Source of the DNA: Euzebya sp.
GTDB lineage: Bacteria > Actinomycetota > Nitriliruptoria > Euzebyales > Euzebyaceae
Length of the DNA: 54,090 bases
Reading direction: 5' to 3'
Assembly: GCF_964222135.1 (NCBI RefSeq)
Contig: NZ_CAXQBR010000014.1
Coordinates: forward strand, 1-54,090
A model generated the notes under the pieces. It saw only the letters and a program-made list of their open reading frames with translations. It was not told where the DNA came from and did no database searches. Positions within the stretch are counted from its first letter, which is position 1; every line of letters starts with the position of its first letter. A program made the position numbers and the translations under genes. Shown piece after piece: positions 41,284 through 49,801 of this stretch.

Positions 41284-42963
41284 TCAGGCTGCGCCCGCGG
41301 CCCTGACGGCGGGACCCTGCCGGACGGCCTTCGGCTCCCACCGGAAGGTCCGCGCGGCCACGAGGGCCCCGACGACCGCCCACGCGGTCAGCGCGGCGAG
41401 CTCGGGCCAGGCCCAGGCCGGCGATCCGCCGTCGAGCGCCCCGGTGAGCGCGTGGACGAACGGCTTCAGCGGGAACGCCCACCCGACGACCTGCAACGCG
41501 GTCGGCAGCGGGGCGAAGCTGAACACGTCGGACACGAACGACAGCGGCAGGAGCAGACCCAAGCTGATCGGCGGCACCGACTTCGCGGTGCGGGCCAGGC
41601 CGGCCACCACGACGCCGAGCGCGGTCATCGCGGCGGTGCCGATGCCGAGCGCGACCACGGCAGCCGGGACGCGGGCGAGCGGCACCGACAGGTCCCACAC
41701 CAGCGCGGCGGCGACGAAGGTCACCACCGCGATCGCCACCGCGACCACGACCACGGCGACCAGGCGGCCACCGAGGTAGGCAGCCGCCGGCAGCGGGGTG
41801 CCGCGCAGCCGGCGCAGGACGCCGGCGTCCCGCGCCCGGGCGAGCTGCTCGGGCAGGTTGACGAACCCGTGGGTCGCCACGCCGTAGGCGACCATCGCCG
41901 GGGCGAGGACCTGGACGAACGGGAGGTCGAAGCCCTCGAGCGTCCCCTCGCCGAACACCGCCGGCATCAGCAGGACCAGCAGCAGCGGGAACAGCACGGC
42001 GAAGAAGACCGAGCCGACGTCGCGGCGCACCGCCAGCAGCGCCGCGCGGACCTGACCGGCCAGCAGCGCGACCCCGCCGGGACGACCGACCTCGACGACG
42101 GCGCCGACCGCGGATGCCGGGGTGACCGGCACCTCCTCCACACGGGCGGGGGTGGGCTGGCCGCCGCCGGCGCGGGTGGCCGGCTGCCAGCTGAAGCGCC
42201 ACACGGCCAGCGCGGTCGCGCCGACCCCCCAGGCGGCGACGACGGCCAGGTGCTCCCAGCCGAACGCCGGGGTCCCGAAGGGGTGGAACGCATCGCGGAG
42301 CAGCGCCCCGAGGTGCGACAGCGGGAACAGGTCGCCGATCAGCGCGAGCGGGCGGGGCAGCTCGGCGCCGACCAGGAAGATGTCGGACACGAACCCGAGC
42401 ATCACCACCGACCCGGTCGTGACCATGTTGACGGTCTCGGCGGACCGGAACACCGCCACCGCCGCGAACGCGAGCGCCGCCAACGACGCCGAGGCCAGCA
42501 CGATCACCAGGGCTGCCTGGGGCAGCGTGCGGGCGAACACCTGCACGTCGAAGGTGAGCACCGCCACCACGACGGTGAGCAGGAACGCGACCAGCGCCAC
42601 CAGCGCGGCGCCGACCACCCGGCCGCCCAGGTAGGCCCAGGCGGGCAGCGGGGTGCCCCGCAGCCGCTTGAGCACACCGGTCTGGCGGGCGAACGCCATG
42701 GCCGATGCCGGTGTGGTGAAGCTCGCCATGGCGACCGCGAAGGCCATCATGCCCGGGGTGGCGAACTGGGTGACCCGCACCCCGGTCGCCTCGTCGACGA
42801 CCTCGTCGCCGGCGAGGATGCCGATCAGGACGACGAAGATGACCGGGAAGGCGAAGGTGAAGAACGCCGCTATCGGCGTCCGGACGACCCCCAGGACGGC
42901 GTAGCGGACCTGACCGGCGACGAGCTGCAGCGCCGACGGGCGCGTGGGCTGGCGCTCAGACAT
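41284..42963 (-). CDS. ABC-2 exporter permease, tandem fusion of two half-permeases
   Basis: A 559-aa membrane protein made of two homologous halves (about 14-275 and 300-550), each with about six hydrophobic segments. The ABC-2 coupling motif appears in both: LKRLRGTPLPAWAYLGGR near residue 95-112 and LRRLRGTPLPAAAYLGGR near 378-395. Such a fused dimer makes a complete permease with one ATPase. Its start overlaps the ATPase gene by eight nt. Likely export of a hydrophobic compound or polymer; the substrate is unknown. Confidence 0.9.
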   Translation of the reverse strand: MSERQPTRPSALQLVAGQVRYAVLGVVRTPIAAFFTFAFPVIFVVLIGILAGDEVVDEATGVRVTQFATPGMMAFAVAMASFTTPASAMAFARQTGVLKRLRGTPLPAWAYLGGRVVGAALVALVAFLLTVVVAVLTFDVQVFARTLPQAALVIVLASASLAALAFAAVAVFRSAETVNMVTTGSVVMLGFVSDIFLVGAELPRPLALIGDLFPLSHLGALLRDAFHPFGTPAFGWEHLAVVAAWGVGATALAVWRFSWQPATRAGGGQPTPARVEEVPVTPASAVGAVVEVGRPGGVALLAGQVRAALLAVRRDVGSVFFAVLFPLLLVLLMPAVFGEGTLEGFDLPFVQVLAPAMVAYGVATHGFVNLPEQLARARDAGVLRRLRGTPLPAAAYLGGRLVAVVVVAVAIAVVTFVAAALVWDLSVPLARVPAAVVALGIGTAAMTALGVVVAGLARTAKSVPPISLGLLLPLSFVSDVFSFAPLPTALQVVGWAFPLKPFVHALTGALDGGSPAWAWPELAALTAWAVVGALVAARTFRWEPKAVRQGPAVRAAGAA

Positions 42964-43882
42964 CGTCGGCGCGGACGTCGTCCGCCTCCACGTCGTCGAC
43001 CAGCTGCAGGTAGGCCTCCTCGAGGGTGCGCCGCCGCAGCGACAGGCCGGGCAGCGACGTGCCGCGCGCGAGCGCCCAGCCGGTCAGGGCGTGCAGCGCC
43101 GCGACGGGATCCTCGGCCGTCGCCGTGACCAGCTCACCGTCGACCCGCACCGCGGGGGAGGGGAGGGGCAGGTCGGCGACGGCGACGTCGGCGGGCAGCC
43201 GGAAGGTGATGACAGCTGCGTCGGTCCCGGCGATCAGGTCCTCGGGCGTGCCGGTGGCGACCAGGCGGCCCCGCGCCACCACCGCGACGCGGTCGGCGAG
43301 GTGCTCGGCCTCGTCCAGGTAGTGGGTCGTCAGCAGGACGGTCTTGCCGAGCTCCCGGAGGCGTTCCACCAGGGTCCACGCCTGTCGGCGGGCGGCGGGG
43401 TCGAACCCGGTGGTGGGTTCGTCCAGGAACAGCAGCTCCGGATCCCCGATCAGGCCCAGGGCCAGGTCCAGGCGACGTCGCTGCCCGCCGGAGAGGGTCG
43501 TGACCCGCGACCGGCGCTTCTCCGCGAGGCCGACGAGCTCGATGACCTCCCCGACATCACGTCGACGCGGGTAGAACCCGGCGTGCGTCGCGACGAGCTC
43601 GACGACCGTCAGGTCCTCGTCGAGACCGGCGTCCTGCAGGACGATCCCGATCCGCTCCCGGTAGTCCCGACCACCGGTCGCCGGGTCGAACCCGAGCACC
43701 TGGACCTGGCCGGAGGTGCGGGTCCGGTGCCCCTCCAGGATCTCCACCGTCGTCGTCTTGCCGGCGCCGTTGGGGCCGAGGAGGGCGAAGACCTCGCCGT
43801 CGGCGACCTCGAAGGACAGGTCGTCGACCGCGCGCTGCACCCCGTACAGCTTGCAGAGGTCCTTCACGATGATCGCCGGCAT
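42956..43882 (-). CDS. ABC-type exporter ATP-binding protein (DrrA/CcmA-like)
   Basis: A 308-aa ABC ATPase: Walker A LLGPNGAGKTTTVEIL, signature TLSGGQRRRLDLALGL, Walker B ELLFLDEPTTGFD and a C-terminal regulatory extension of about 90 residues typical of DrrA-like drug exporters. It powers the fused permease downstream. An inverted repeat lies 28-53 nt upstream of its ATG. Confidence 0.95.
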   Translation of the reverse strand: MPAIIVKDLCKLYGVQRAVDDLSFEVADGEVFALLGPNGAGKTTTVEILEGHRTRTSGQVQVLGFDPATGGRDYRERIGIVLQDAGLDEDLTVVELVATHAGFYPRRRDVGEVIELVGLAEKRRSRVTTLSGGQRRRLDLALGLIGDPELLFLDEPTTGFDPAARRQAWTLVERLRELGKTVLLTTHYLDEAEHLADRVAVVARGRLVATGTPEDLIAGTDAAVITFRLPADVAVADLPLPSPAVRVDGELVTATAEDPVAALHALTGWALARGTSLPGLSLRRRTLEEAYLQLVDDVEADDVRADDV

Positions 43883-43910
43883 TGCCGTGCCTCCTGGACG
43901 TCGCGCGCAC

Positions 43911-43935
43911 GGTCGACGCAGTCGACGCGTCGACC
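43911..43935. promoter_or_regulatory. 9-bp inverted repeat upstream of the ABC exporter operon
   Basis: GGTCGACGC (43911-43919) and GCGTCGACC (43927-43935) form a perfect inverted repeat with a seven-base spacer that itself contains GTCGAC. This looks like a repressor operator. No TetR or ArsR gene is adjacent, so the regulator must lie elsewhere. Confidence 0.55.
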
Positions 43936-44009
43936 TGCCGCCATGGTGCGATGGACCAGGCCCCCGCGGCAGGGTCCTCAGACCCCCCGGCCGCCGCCGT
44001 TGGTCCTGG

Positions 44010-44798
44010 TCAGCCGTCGAGGACGATGTCGGCGGCGACCGCGAGGTGGTTCGACGGGGCCGGCTCGTCGTCGGTCCGGCCCGCGAGGGCGACGTCGCGG
44101 ACGCTGACCCCGGCGCCGGGCCGTCCTGGTCGTAGGAGGAGGTAGTCGACGCGCTCCTGGGGCTGGCGGGGTGCGCCCGGGACCGCGCAGCGGGTCGCCG
44201 CGTCCGGTTGGCCGCCGCCCAGGGTCCAGGCGTCGACGGTGACCCGGAGGAGGGGGCGCAAGGCGTCGGCGTCCGGTCCCGCCCGGAGGTCCCCGGCGAT
44301 CACGACCGGCAGGTCGCCGTCGAGGGTCGGGTTGGTGACCAGGTCGGCGAGCGCCTCGGTCTGGGCGAGGTGGTCGTCGGCGTACGTCGACGACCACTCG
44401 GTGCTCACCGAGCAGACGTGCAGCGGCCCGAGGGGGTGGTCGACGGTGACCAGCAGCGCGGGCGGGCGGTGACGACGCGTCGAGGGCAGCCGCTTGGCCT
44501 GCTGGCGGACGACCGGCCAGCGGCTGAGGACGGCGACGCCGAGGTCGGCACCGGCTTGGTCGGGGTGCTCGGGCGGGGAGGGGACCGGCGGGAAGGACTC
44601 CGGCGCGAACGCGGCGTGCATGCCGAGCTCGGCGGCGAGGACGTCGGCCTGCGTCCGCGACGGGGTGCTCCACACCTCCTGCAGCCCGACCACGTCCGGC
44701 CGGAGCGCCTTCAGGACCTCGACGACGCGGTCCTGGCGGGCACGCCAGTCGTCGCCGAAGCGCCACCAGATGTTCCAGGACATGGCTCGGAGATCCAC
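44010..44798 (-). CDS. Endonuclease/exonuclease/phosphatase family protein
   Basis: A 262-aa EEP-fold protein. MSWNIWW near the start, LQEVW (catalytic Glu, about 48), GDLRAGPDADALRPLL, and C-terminal SNHLAVAADI with catalytic His are the four hallmark blocks. The second block normally reads GDFN; here it is GDLR, so the Asn is replaced. Substrates of this superfamily range from DNA to phospholipids and cannot be inferred. The GTG at 44798 is supported by an upstream purine run; ATG 44783 is an alternative. Confidence 0.85.
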   Translation of the reverse strand: MDLRAMSWNIWWRFGDDWRARQDRVVEVLKALRPDVVGLQEVWSTPSRTQADVLAAELGMHAAFAPESFPPVPSPPEHPDQAGADLGVAVLSRWPVVRQQAKRLPSTRRHRPPALLVTVDHPLGPLHVCSVSTEWSSTYADDHLAQTEALADLVTNPTLDGDLPVVIAGDLRAGPDADALRPLLRVTVDAWTLGGGQPDAATRCAVPGAPRQPQERVDYLLLRPGRPGAGVSVRDVALAGRTDDEPAPSNHLAVAADIVLDG

Positions 44799-44835
44799 GT
44801 CCGCGACCCTACCCACTCCCTGGCACCGTGCCCGC

Positions 44836-45882
44836 TCACCAGCGGGCGCGGGACTCCTCCGCGAAGCCCTGGACGGCGTCGAGCTCCAGTCGGCGGCCGT
44901 CCGCGTCCCGCACCCAGCCGGTCCAGGTCCCGAAGACCTGGTGGGTCTCGCGGCGCAGGACGGCGAGATCGACGGTGGAGTGCTCGTCGTGGCGGGGGTG
45001 GAGGGTGACGTCGAGGTGTCCGTCGGGGTCGTGGACCCGCCACGGCCGGAGGGGCGCGTCCCAGTCGTAGTCCCAGGTGAGCTCGGTCCCGATCTTCGTG
45101 AGCCGGCCGTCGACGAGGATCCCGTTCTCGGTCGCACCGGTCCCGGCCGTCCAGCGCCCGCCGAGCTGCAGGCCCACCACGACGTCGTCGGCGCCGGTGG
45201 CGGGGCCCGCGCCCCCTCCCCAGTTCCAGCGGGTGGTGTACGGCCAGCGACCCCGGCCGACGTCGAGGACGCCCCAGGCGGGCCGGTCGTCGGACCCGAA
45301 CACCCAGGTCCGGTCGCCGACGGCCACGCGGCCGCGGGCGGGTCGGGCCTGGTGCTTGGAGGTGTACTGGAACCGGCGGTCGGTCCAGGGGATCACGACG
45401 TTGAGGGACTGGTGGCCGGGTGGCAGGTCGACGACGACGTCGAGGGTCCCGGGCCGGCCGTCGCGGTCGCGCCACGACGCCGCCAGGTGGGTCGCGCCTG
45501 ACGCGTCGTCGCGTAGGGCGAGGTCGAGGCCTCGGCCGCGCACCCGCACCGGGACGGTGCCGGCCATCTCGGGCAGGTCGATGCCGACCGCGAGGGGTCT
45601 GAGGAGCTCCGCACCGCCGGTCGCGCCGGTCGCGAGGTCCGCCCACCACACCTCGGCCATGCCGACGTAGTCGATGTCGGCGACCAGGGCGGACACGACC
45701 AGGTCGCCGGCCAGGACGGCCCAGTAGTCCCACCGCTTCGTCCGCCCCCACGATCCGCGGAGGTTCGCGCGGTGCAGCGGGTGGCGCGACCAGCCGCGTG
45801 CGGCGGGGTTGAGCCGCCTCCCGTCCGGAGTGGCCAGGTCGACGCGGGTGGTCAGCTCGGGTTCGGGGGTGGTGGCGGGCAT
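44836..45882 (-). CDS. DUF2804 family protein
   Basis: A 348-aa protein with the DUF2804 pattern: RWDYWAVLAGDLVVSALVAD, TRWNWGGGAGPATGADDVVVGLQLGGRW and ENGILVDGRLTKIGTELTWDY. It is beta-rich and probably cytoplasmic, with no signal peptide. The family is found in actinobacteria and proteobacteria with unknown function; a lipocalin- or carotenoid-isomerase-like beta-barrel has been suggested for similar folds. It is 37 nt upstream of the EEP gene, so probably co-transcribed. Confidence 0.85.
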   Translation of the reverse strand: MPATTPEPELTTRVDLATPDGRRLNPAARGWSRHPLHRANLRGSWGRTKRWDYWAVLAGDLVVSALVADIDYVGMAEVWWADLATGATGGAELLRPLAVGIDLPEMAGTVPVRVRGRGLDLALRDDASGATHLAASWRDRDGRPGTLDVVVDLPPGHQSLNVVIPWTDRRFQYTSKHQARPARGRVAVGDRTWVFGSDDRPAWGVLDVGRGRWPYTTRWNWGGGAGPATGADDVVVGLQLGGRWTAGTGATENGILVDGRLTKIGTELTWDYDWDAPLRPWRVHDPDGHLDVTLHPRHDEHSTVDLAVLRRETHQVFGTWTGWVRDADGRRLELDAVQGFAEESRARW

Positions 45883-45926
45883 GGCCCGATGGTGGCCGCA
45901 GACCCGCCGCCGGGCCCAATCGGGGG

Positions 45927-46700
45927 CTAGACCGCGTGCAGTCCGTGCGCGGCGAACCGGTTGCGGACCCGCGCGAGGGCGGCGGCGTCCGGCGGCTCGA
46001 CGTCGGCGATGGGGTAGGGCCGCCCGAGCGCCGCGTACTTGGCGGCGCCCAGTCGGTGGACGGGCAGGACGTCGACCCGCTGCACGCAGCCGAGCGACGC
46101 GGCGAACCCGGCGACGCCGTCGACCACGGCGTCGTCGTCGGTCATGCCCGGCACGACGACGAACCGGATCCAGGTCGGCTGCCCCCGGTCGGCCAGCCGG
46201 CGGGCGAGGGCCAGGGTGGGTGAGATGTCGCCGCCGGTGAGTGCCCGGTACCGCTCCGCGCCCCAGGACTTGAGGTCGAGGAGGACCAGGTCGGTGGCGT
46301 CGAGGATGCCGACGAGCGACGCGACCCGGTCCTCCGGGGTGCGGTCGAGGCTCGACGGCGTCATGGAGGCCGTCCAGGAGATCCCGTCCTCGGCGTGGGC
46401 GTACGGGATCTTCGCGAGCGACAGGGCGGTCGGCACCACCCCGTGGACATCACGGCCGTTCATGGGGTTCGCGCCCGGCGCGAACGGCTCGCCGGCCTTG
46501 CGGCCGTCCGGGGTGGCGCCCGTCCCCCGGCCGTACACCACGTTCGAGGTGATGGTCAGCACCGACTGGGTCGGGATCGCATCGCGGTACGTCGGCTTGC
46601 GGCGGAGCTTGAGCTCCTGGACGTCGGACTCGGTGATGCGGCCGGCAGCGAGGTCGCGCTGCAGGTAGATGTCGAGGAACGTCGCGCTCGACGACCGGAC
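45927..46700 (-). pseudogene. Chimeric remnant: pflB segments joined in frame to the pflA C-terminal half
   Basis: A single open frame (about 255 codons) made of three recognisable pieces. Near 46695-46611 it reads FLDIYLQRDLAAGRITE, a piece of formate C-acetyltransferase (PflB). Near 46610-46302 it continues with TYRDAIPTQSVLTITSNVVY through AKIPYAHAEDGIS, a later PflB piece. The PflB stretch between them, with the catalytic Cys pair, is absent. From about 46299 to 45927 it becomes the C-terminal half of the PFL-activating enzyme (TDLVLLDLKSWGAERYRALT). That piece lacks the radical-SAM CxxxCxxC cluster. The frame is open at every junction, but no start codon or ribosome-binding site fits. 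I call it a deletion relic. Confidence 0.85.
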
Positions 46701-46751
46701 GTACACCGTCGTCGGCCGGCGACTGCACGGCGAGGCCCGCTGACGCCGCGA

Positions 46752-46802
46752 GGCCAGATGTGCAGTCGGGCCACCCTCGTGGCCGAAGTGCACATCCTGG
46801 CC
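46752..46802. repeat. 51-bp near-perfect nested hairpin
   Basis: Outer arms GGCCAGATGTGCA (46752-46764) and TGCACATcCTGGCC (46789-46802) pair with one extra C. An inner perfect stem GGCCAC-CCTC-GTGGCC lies at 46769-46784. The element sits between the pfl remnant and the RNase gene. It may be a terminator, an operator or a recombination scar at the deletion edge. Confidence 0.7.
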
Positions 46803-46844
46803 GCTGGGGCCGCCCGAGCGCGGTCCCGGTCCACCGACCGCGAG

Positions 46845-46850
46845 TAGCCT
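46845..46850 (+). promoter_or_regulatory. -10 element for the RNB-family RNase
   Basis: TAGCCT (TANNNT) ends eight bases before the GTG at 46859, so the transcript is probably leaderless. No ribosome-binding site precedes the start. The same hexamer occurs before the ATG at 53431. Confidence 0.45.
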
Positions 46851-46858
46851 CCGCCGTC

Positions 46859-48274
46859 GTGACCCTGCCCCGACGTGACCTGGCCGACGATGCGCTGGCC
46901 GCGCCGTTCGAGGCGCTCCGCGACGAGCTCGACGTCCCGGCCGCCTTCCCACCCGCGGTGGTCGCCGCCGCCGAGGAGGCCGCTGCGCGCGGGCCGTCCG
47001 GGGATCGCGAGGACGCGACCGACCTCCCCCTGGTCACGATCGACCCCCCGGGCGCGCGGGACCTCGACCAGGCGCTGGGCGTCACCGACGGCCCGGCCCG
47101 CGGGCTGGTCGTCCACTACGCGATCGCCGATGTGGCCGCCTTCGTCCGCCCCGGCGACCCGGTGGACGTCGAGGCGTGGGACCGCGGCGTGTCCCGCTAC
47201 AGCCCCGACGTCGTGACCCCGCTGCACCCGCCGGCCCTCAGCGAGGGGGCCGCGAGCCTCCTGCCGGGCGAGGACCGGCCGGCGGTCCTGTGGACCCTCA
47301 CCGTCGACGCGACCGGGGAGCTGACCGGCACTGCCGTCCGACGCGCCACCGTCCGCAGCCGTGCGCAACTGACCTACGCCGACGCCCAGCGGGCCATCGA
47401 CGCCGGCACGGACGCGATGCTCCTCCGCCTCTCACGGCTCGGGCGGCTCCGCGCCGAGCGCGAGTGGGTCCGCGGCGGGGTCTCCCTCGAGCTGCCCGAC
47501 CAGGAGGTCCACCGCACCGACGACGGGCGCTGGGACCTGCGCTACCGCGCGCCGCTCCCCGTCGAGTCCTGGAACGCCCAGGTCTCGCTGCTGACCGGCC
47601 ACGCCGCCGGCCGGCTGATGGTCGACGCCGGTGTGGGGGTCCTGCGCACCCTTCCCGCCCCCGCCGGCGACGCGATCGACGACCTGCGCCGGCGTGCCTG
47701 GGCGTTCGGCCTGCCCTGGCCCGTCGAGATCGACTACCCGGCGTTCGTCCGGACCCTCGACCCCCACGTCGCGGTCGAGGCCGCCATGCTGTCCGCCGCC
47801 GCCGTCGGCCTGCGCGGCGCGGGCTACGCCGCCTTCGACGGCGAGGTCCCACCCCTCCACCGCCACGAGGCCATCGCGGCGGTCTACGCCCACGTCACCG
47901 CACCGCTGCGCCGCCTGGTCGACCGCTACGCCGCCGAGGTGGCGCTGGCCGTCGCCGCCGACGTGCCTGTACCCGGCTGGGTGACCGACCGCCTGGCCGA
48001 CCTGCCGACCGCGATGGCGCGGGCGCGCGGCCGGGCGGCGGCGCTCGACCGGGCGGTCCTCGACCTCGTCGAGGTGCAGGTGCTCGCCGACCGGCTCGGT
48101 CAGGAGTTCGCGGCGACCGTGCTGCGCACCTCCGACCGGGGCAGCGACCTGCAGCTGCGGCACCCGGCGGTCACGGTCCGGGTCGACGAGCAGCTCGACC
48201 CCGGCACCGAGGTGCGGGTCCGGGCGGTCGCCGTCGACGTGGGCGCCCGGACCACCACCGTCGAGGTCGTCTAG
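46859..48274 (+). CDS. RNase II/R-type (RNB domain) exoribonuclease
   Basis: A 471-aa RNB-domain protein, shorter than E. coli RNase II, with little room for cold-shock domains at the N-terminus. TIDPPGARDLDQAL holds the metal-binding Asp residues; the fourth Asp is Gln, as in other actinobacterial family members. HYAIADVAAFVRPGDPVD and SRYSPDVVTPLHPPALSEGA follow, and an S1-like domain lies at the C-terminus. It degrades RNA 3' to 5'. Leaderless GTG start. Its stop codon shares CTAG with the stop of the facing CWB2 gene. Confidence 0.88.
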   Translation: MTLPRRDLADDALAAPFEALRDELDVPAAFPPAVVAAAEEAAARGPSGDREDATDLPLVTIDPPGARDLDQALGVTDGPARGLVVHYAIADVAAFVRPGDPVDVEAWDRGVSRYSPDVVTPLHPPALSEGAASLLPGEDRPAVLWTLTVDATGELTGTAVRRATVRSRAQLTYADAQRAIDAGTDAMLLRLSRLGRLRAEREWVRGGVSLELPDQEVHRTDDGRWDLRYRAPLPVESWNAQVSLLTGHAAGRLMVDAGVGVLRTLPAPAGDAIDDLRRRAWAFGLPWPVEIDYPAFVRTLDPHVAVEAAMLSAAAVGLRGAGYAAFDGEVPPLHRHEAIAAVYAHVTAPLRRLVDRYAAEVALAVAADVPVPGWVTDRLADLPTAMARARGRAAALDRAVLDLVEVQVLADRLGQEFAATVLRTSDRGSDLQLRHPAVTVRVDEQLDPGTEVRVRAVAVDVGARTTTVEVV

Positions 48275-49284
48275 TTGGGCGGCACCACGTAGGAGGACAG
48301 GGTGGCCTCGGCCTCCTCGTCGACCGCGGCGACGCCGCCGGCGATGCGGAGGCGCTCGGGTTCGGCTGCCTCGATCGCCTGGACGCTCTCGGGGCTGTTC
48401 GCGAGGTCCATCCCGTCGATCAGGTAGAAGACGCCGCGGGTCGCGGCCACCGCCGCACCGGACACCAGCCCGTCGGGGAACGCCCTGCCGGTCGCCACGT
48501 ACACGTTGCGCTCGTACGTGCCGAGCTCGACCGACCGGGCCGCCACGGCCGCCGAGGTCGCGTACACGTCGTCCCCGGCGATCCGGGACACCTCCCCGGC
48601 GGCGGCGTCGATGGCGCCGGCGACCTCCGCGGACACGTTCGACTCGTTGCCGACGATCGTGACCTCCATGTTCTCGTCGAGGAGGTCGGAGGTCTCACCC
48701 GGCAGGCGCGCGGCGTTGACGAGCAGCAGCGGGATCCGGTGGGTGGCGCCCAGCGCCGAGGCGCTCAGGGCGTCCTGCCAGCCGCGGGAGGGGTCGGCGT
48801 GCTCGCCCTCGGCGATCAGAACCTCGCCGAGCAGGCCCATGCGCTCGGCGATCAGGGCGGCGGTCGCGAAGCGGTTCGACCCGCCGATCCGCTCGACGGA
48901 CAGCCCGTCGCGGAACAGCTCGCCGGCGATCGCCTCGGACAGCGCCGCCTCGCCACCCAGCAGGATCGCGGTCTCGGCGCCCAGGCGATCGATCTCCTCC
49001 GACACCTCGGCCGGCAGCTGCTCGGCCTCGCTCAGCAGCACCGGCGCGCTCATCGACGCGGCCAGCGGGGCCGCGGCCAACGCGTCGGCGTACACGCCGC
49101 CGGTGGCGATGAACACCGTGTCGGCCGTGAGGTAGGTGTCCTGCGACACCTCGATGGCGGTGGTGACCCGGCCGGGGCCGGCGAGGCGGGCGATGTCGAG
49201 GGGCTCGTCCTGGGCGACGGCCGCCGGGACGGCGGCGAGCACCAGGGTGAGCGCCACGACCAGGGTGGTGGCGGTCTTGCGCAT
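48271..49284 (-). CDS. Secreted protein consisting of three CWB2 wall-binding repeats
   Basis: A 337-aa exported protein. A Sec signal peptide (1-25, ending AVA-Q) is followed almost directly by three CWB2 repeats (about 30-335) with VYADALAAAP, AILLGGEAALS, RFATAALIAE and LRIAGGVAAV. There is no separate functional domain, so it is the minimal member of the set and might compete for, or space, polymer binding sites. It is last in a run of closely spaced minus-strand genes and converges with the RNase gene through a shared CTAG. Confidence 0.9.
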   Translation of the reverse strand: MRKTATTLVVALTLVLAAVPAAVAQDEPLDIARLAGPGRVTTAIEVSQDTYLTADTVFIATGGVYADALAAAPLAASMSAPVLLSEAEQLPAEVSEEIDRLGAETAILLGGEAALSEAIAGELFRDGLSVERIGGSNRFATAALIAERMGLLGEVLIAEGEHADPSRGWQDALSASALGATHRIPLLLVNAARLPGETSDLLDENMEVTIVGNESNVSAEVAGAIDAAAGEVSRIAGDDVYATSAAVAARSVELGTYERNVYVATGRAFPDGLVSGAAVAATRGVFYLIDGMDLANSPESVQAIEAAEPERLRIAGGVAAVDEEAEATLSSYVVPPN

Positions 49285-49298
49285 CGGGGTCTCCGGTC

Positions 49299-49775
49299 TC
49301 AGGCGATGCCCACGATCTCGGCGGTGGCGAGGACATGGCCCTCCGCCGCCTTGCGGAGCTCGTGGCGGGTGGCGCCGGGGGACAGCTCGACCAGCTCGGC
49401 GTCCATGGCGAACAGCCGGAAGAAGTAGCGGTGCGGCCCGCGGTCCTCCGCGGAGGTCGGCCCGGTCCACCCGGAGTTGTCGAACTCGTTGAGGCCCTGG
49501 TACAGCTCGAACCCCTCGTGGGAGACGAGCGCCTGGTCGCCGAGGTCCTCGGGCAGCCCGTCGGTCTCGTCGGGCAGGATCCCGTAGACGACCCAGTGGG
49601 TGACGACGCCCTCGTCGCCGTCGCGGTCCTCGCAGATCAGGACGAGCTCCTTGGTGCCCTCGGGCACCCCCTCCCACGTGAGGGGTGGGGACACGTCGTC
49701 GCCGTCCTGGGTGAAGCGGACCGGCAGGTCGTCGTCGTGGTCGAACGCGGGGCTGGTGAGGCGGAAGGCCGCCAT
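49299..49775 (-). CDS. YbhB/YbcL-type PEBP-family protein
   Basis: A 158-aa cytoplasmic protein of the Raf-kinase-inhibitor-like (phosphatidylethanolamine-binding) family: FTQDGDDVSPPLTWEGVPEG, THWVVYGILPDE and the C-terminal GPHRYFFRLFAMD. PEBPs bind anionic ligands, but bacterial roles are poorly known. It lies 14 nt from the CWB2 gene and 26 nt from the amidase gene, within one probable operon. Confidence 0.92.
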   Translation of the reverse strand: MAAFRLTSPAFDHDDDLPVRFTQDGDDVSPPLTWEGVPEGTKELVLICEDRDGDEGVVTHWVVYGILPDETDGLPEDLGDQALVSHEGFELYQGLNEFDNSGWTGPTSAEDRGPHRYFFRLFAMDAELVELSPGATRHELRKAAEGHVLATAEIVGIA

Positions 49776-49801
49776 CAGGCTGTGTTCCTCGAGATGTGCA
49801 T

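Noticed and set aside
41248-43128. A 626-codon plus-strand open frame
   Set aside because: Antisense to the ABC-2 permease; rich in Arg, Gly, His and Gln and without recognisable motifs.
46559-46720. Full-length active PFL-activating enzyme or PflB
   Set aside because: Neither the radical-SAM CxxxCxxC region nor the PflB catalytic Cys region is present in any frame nearby.
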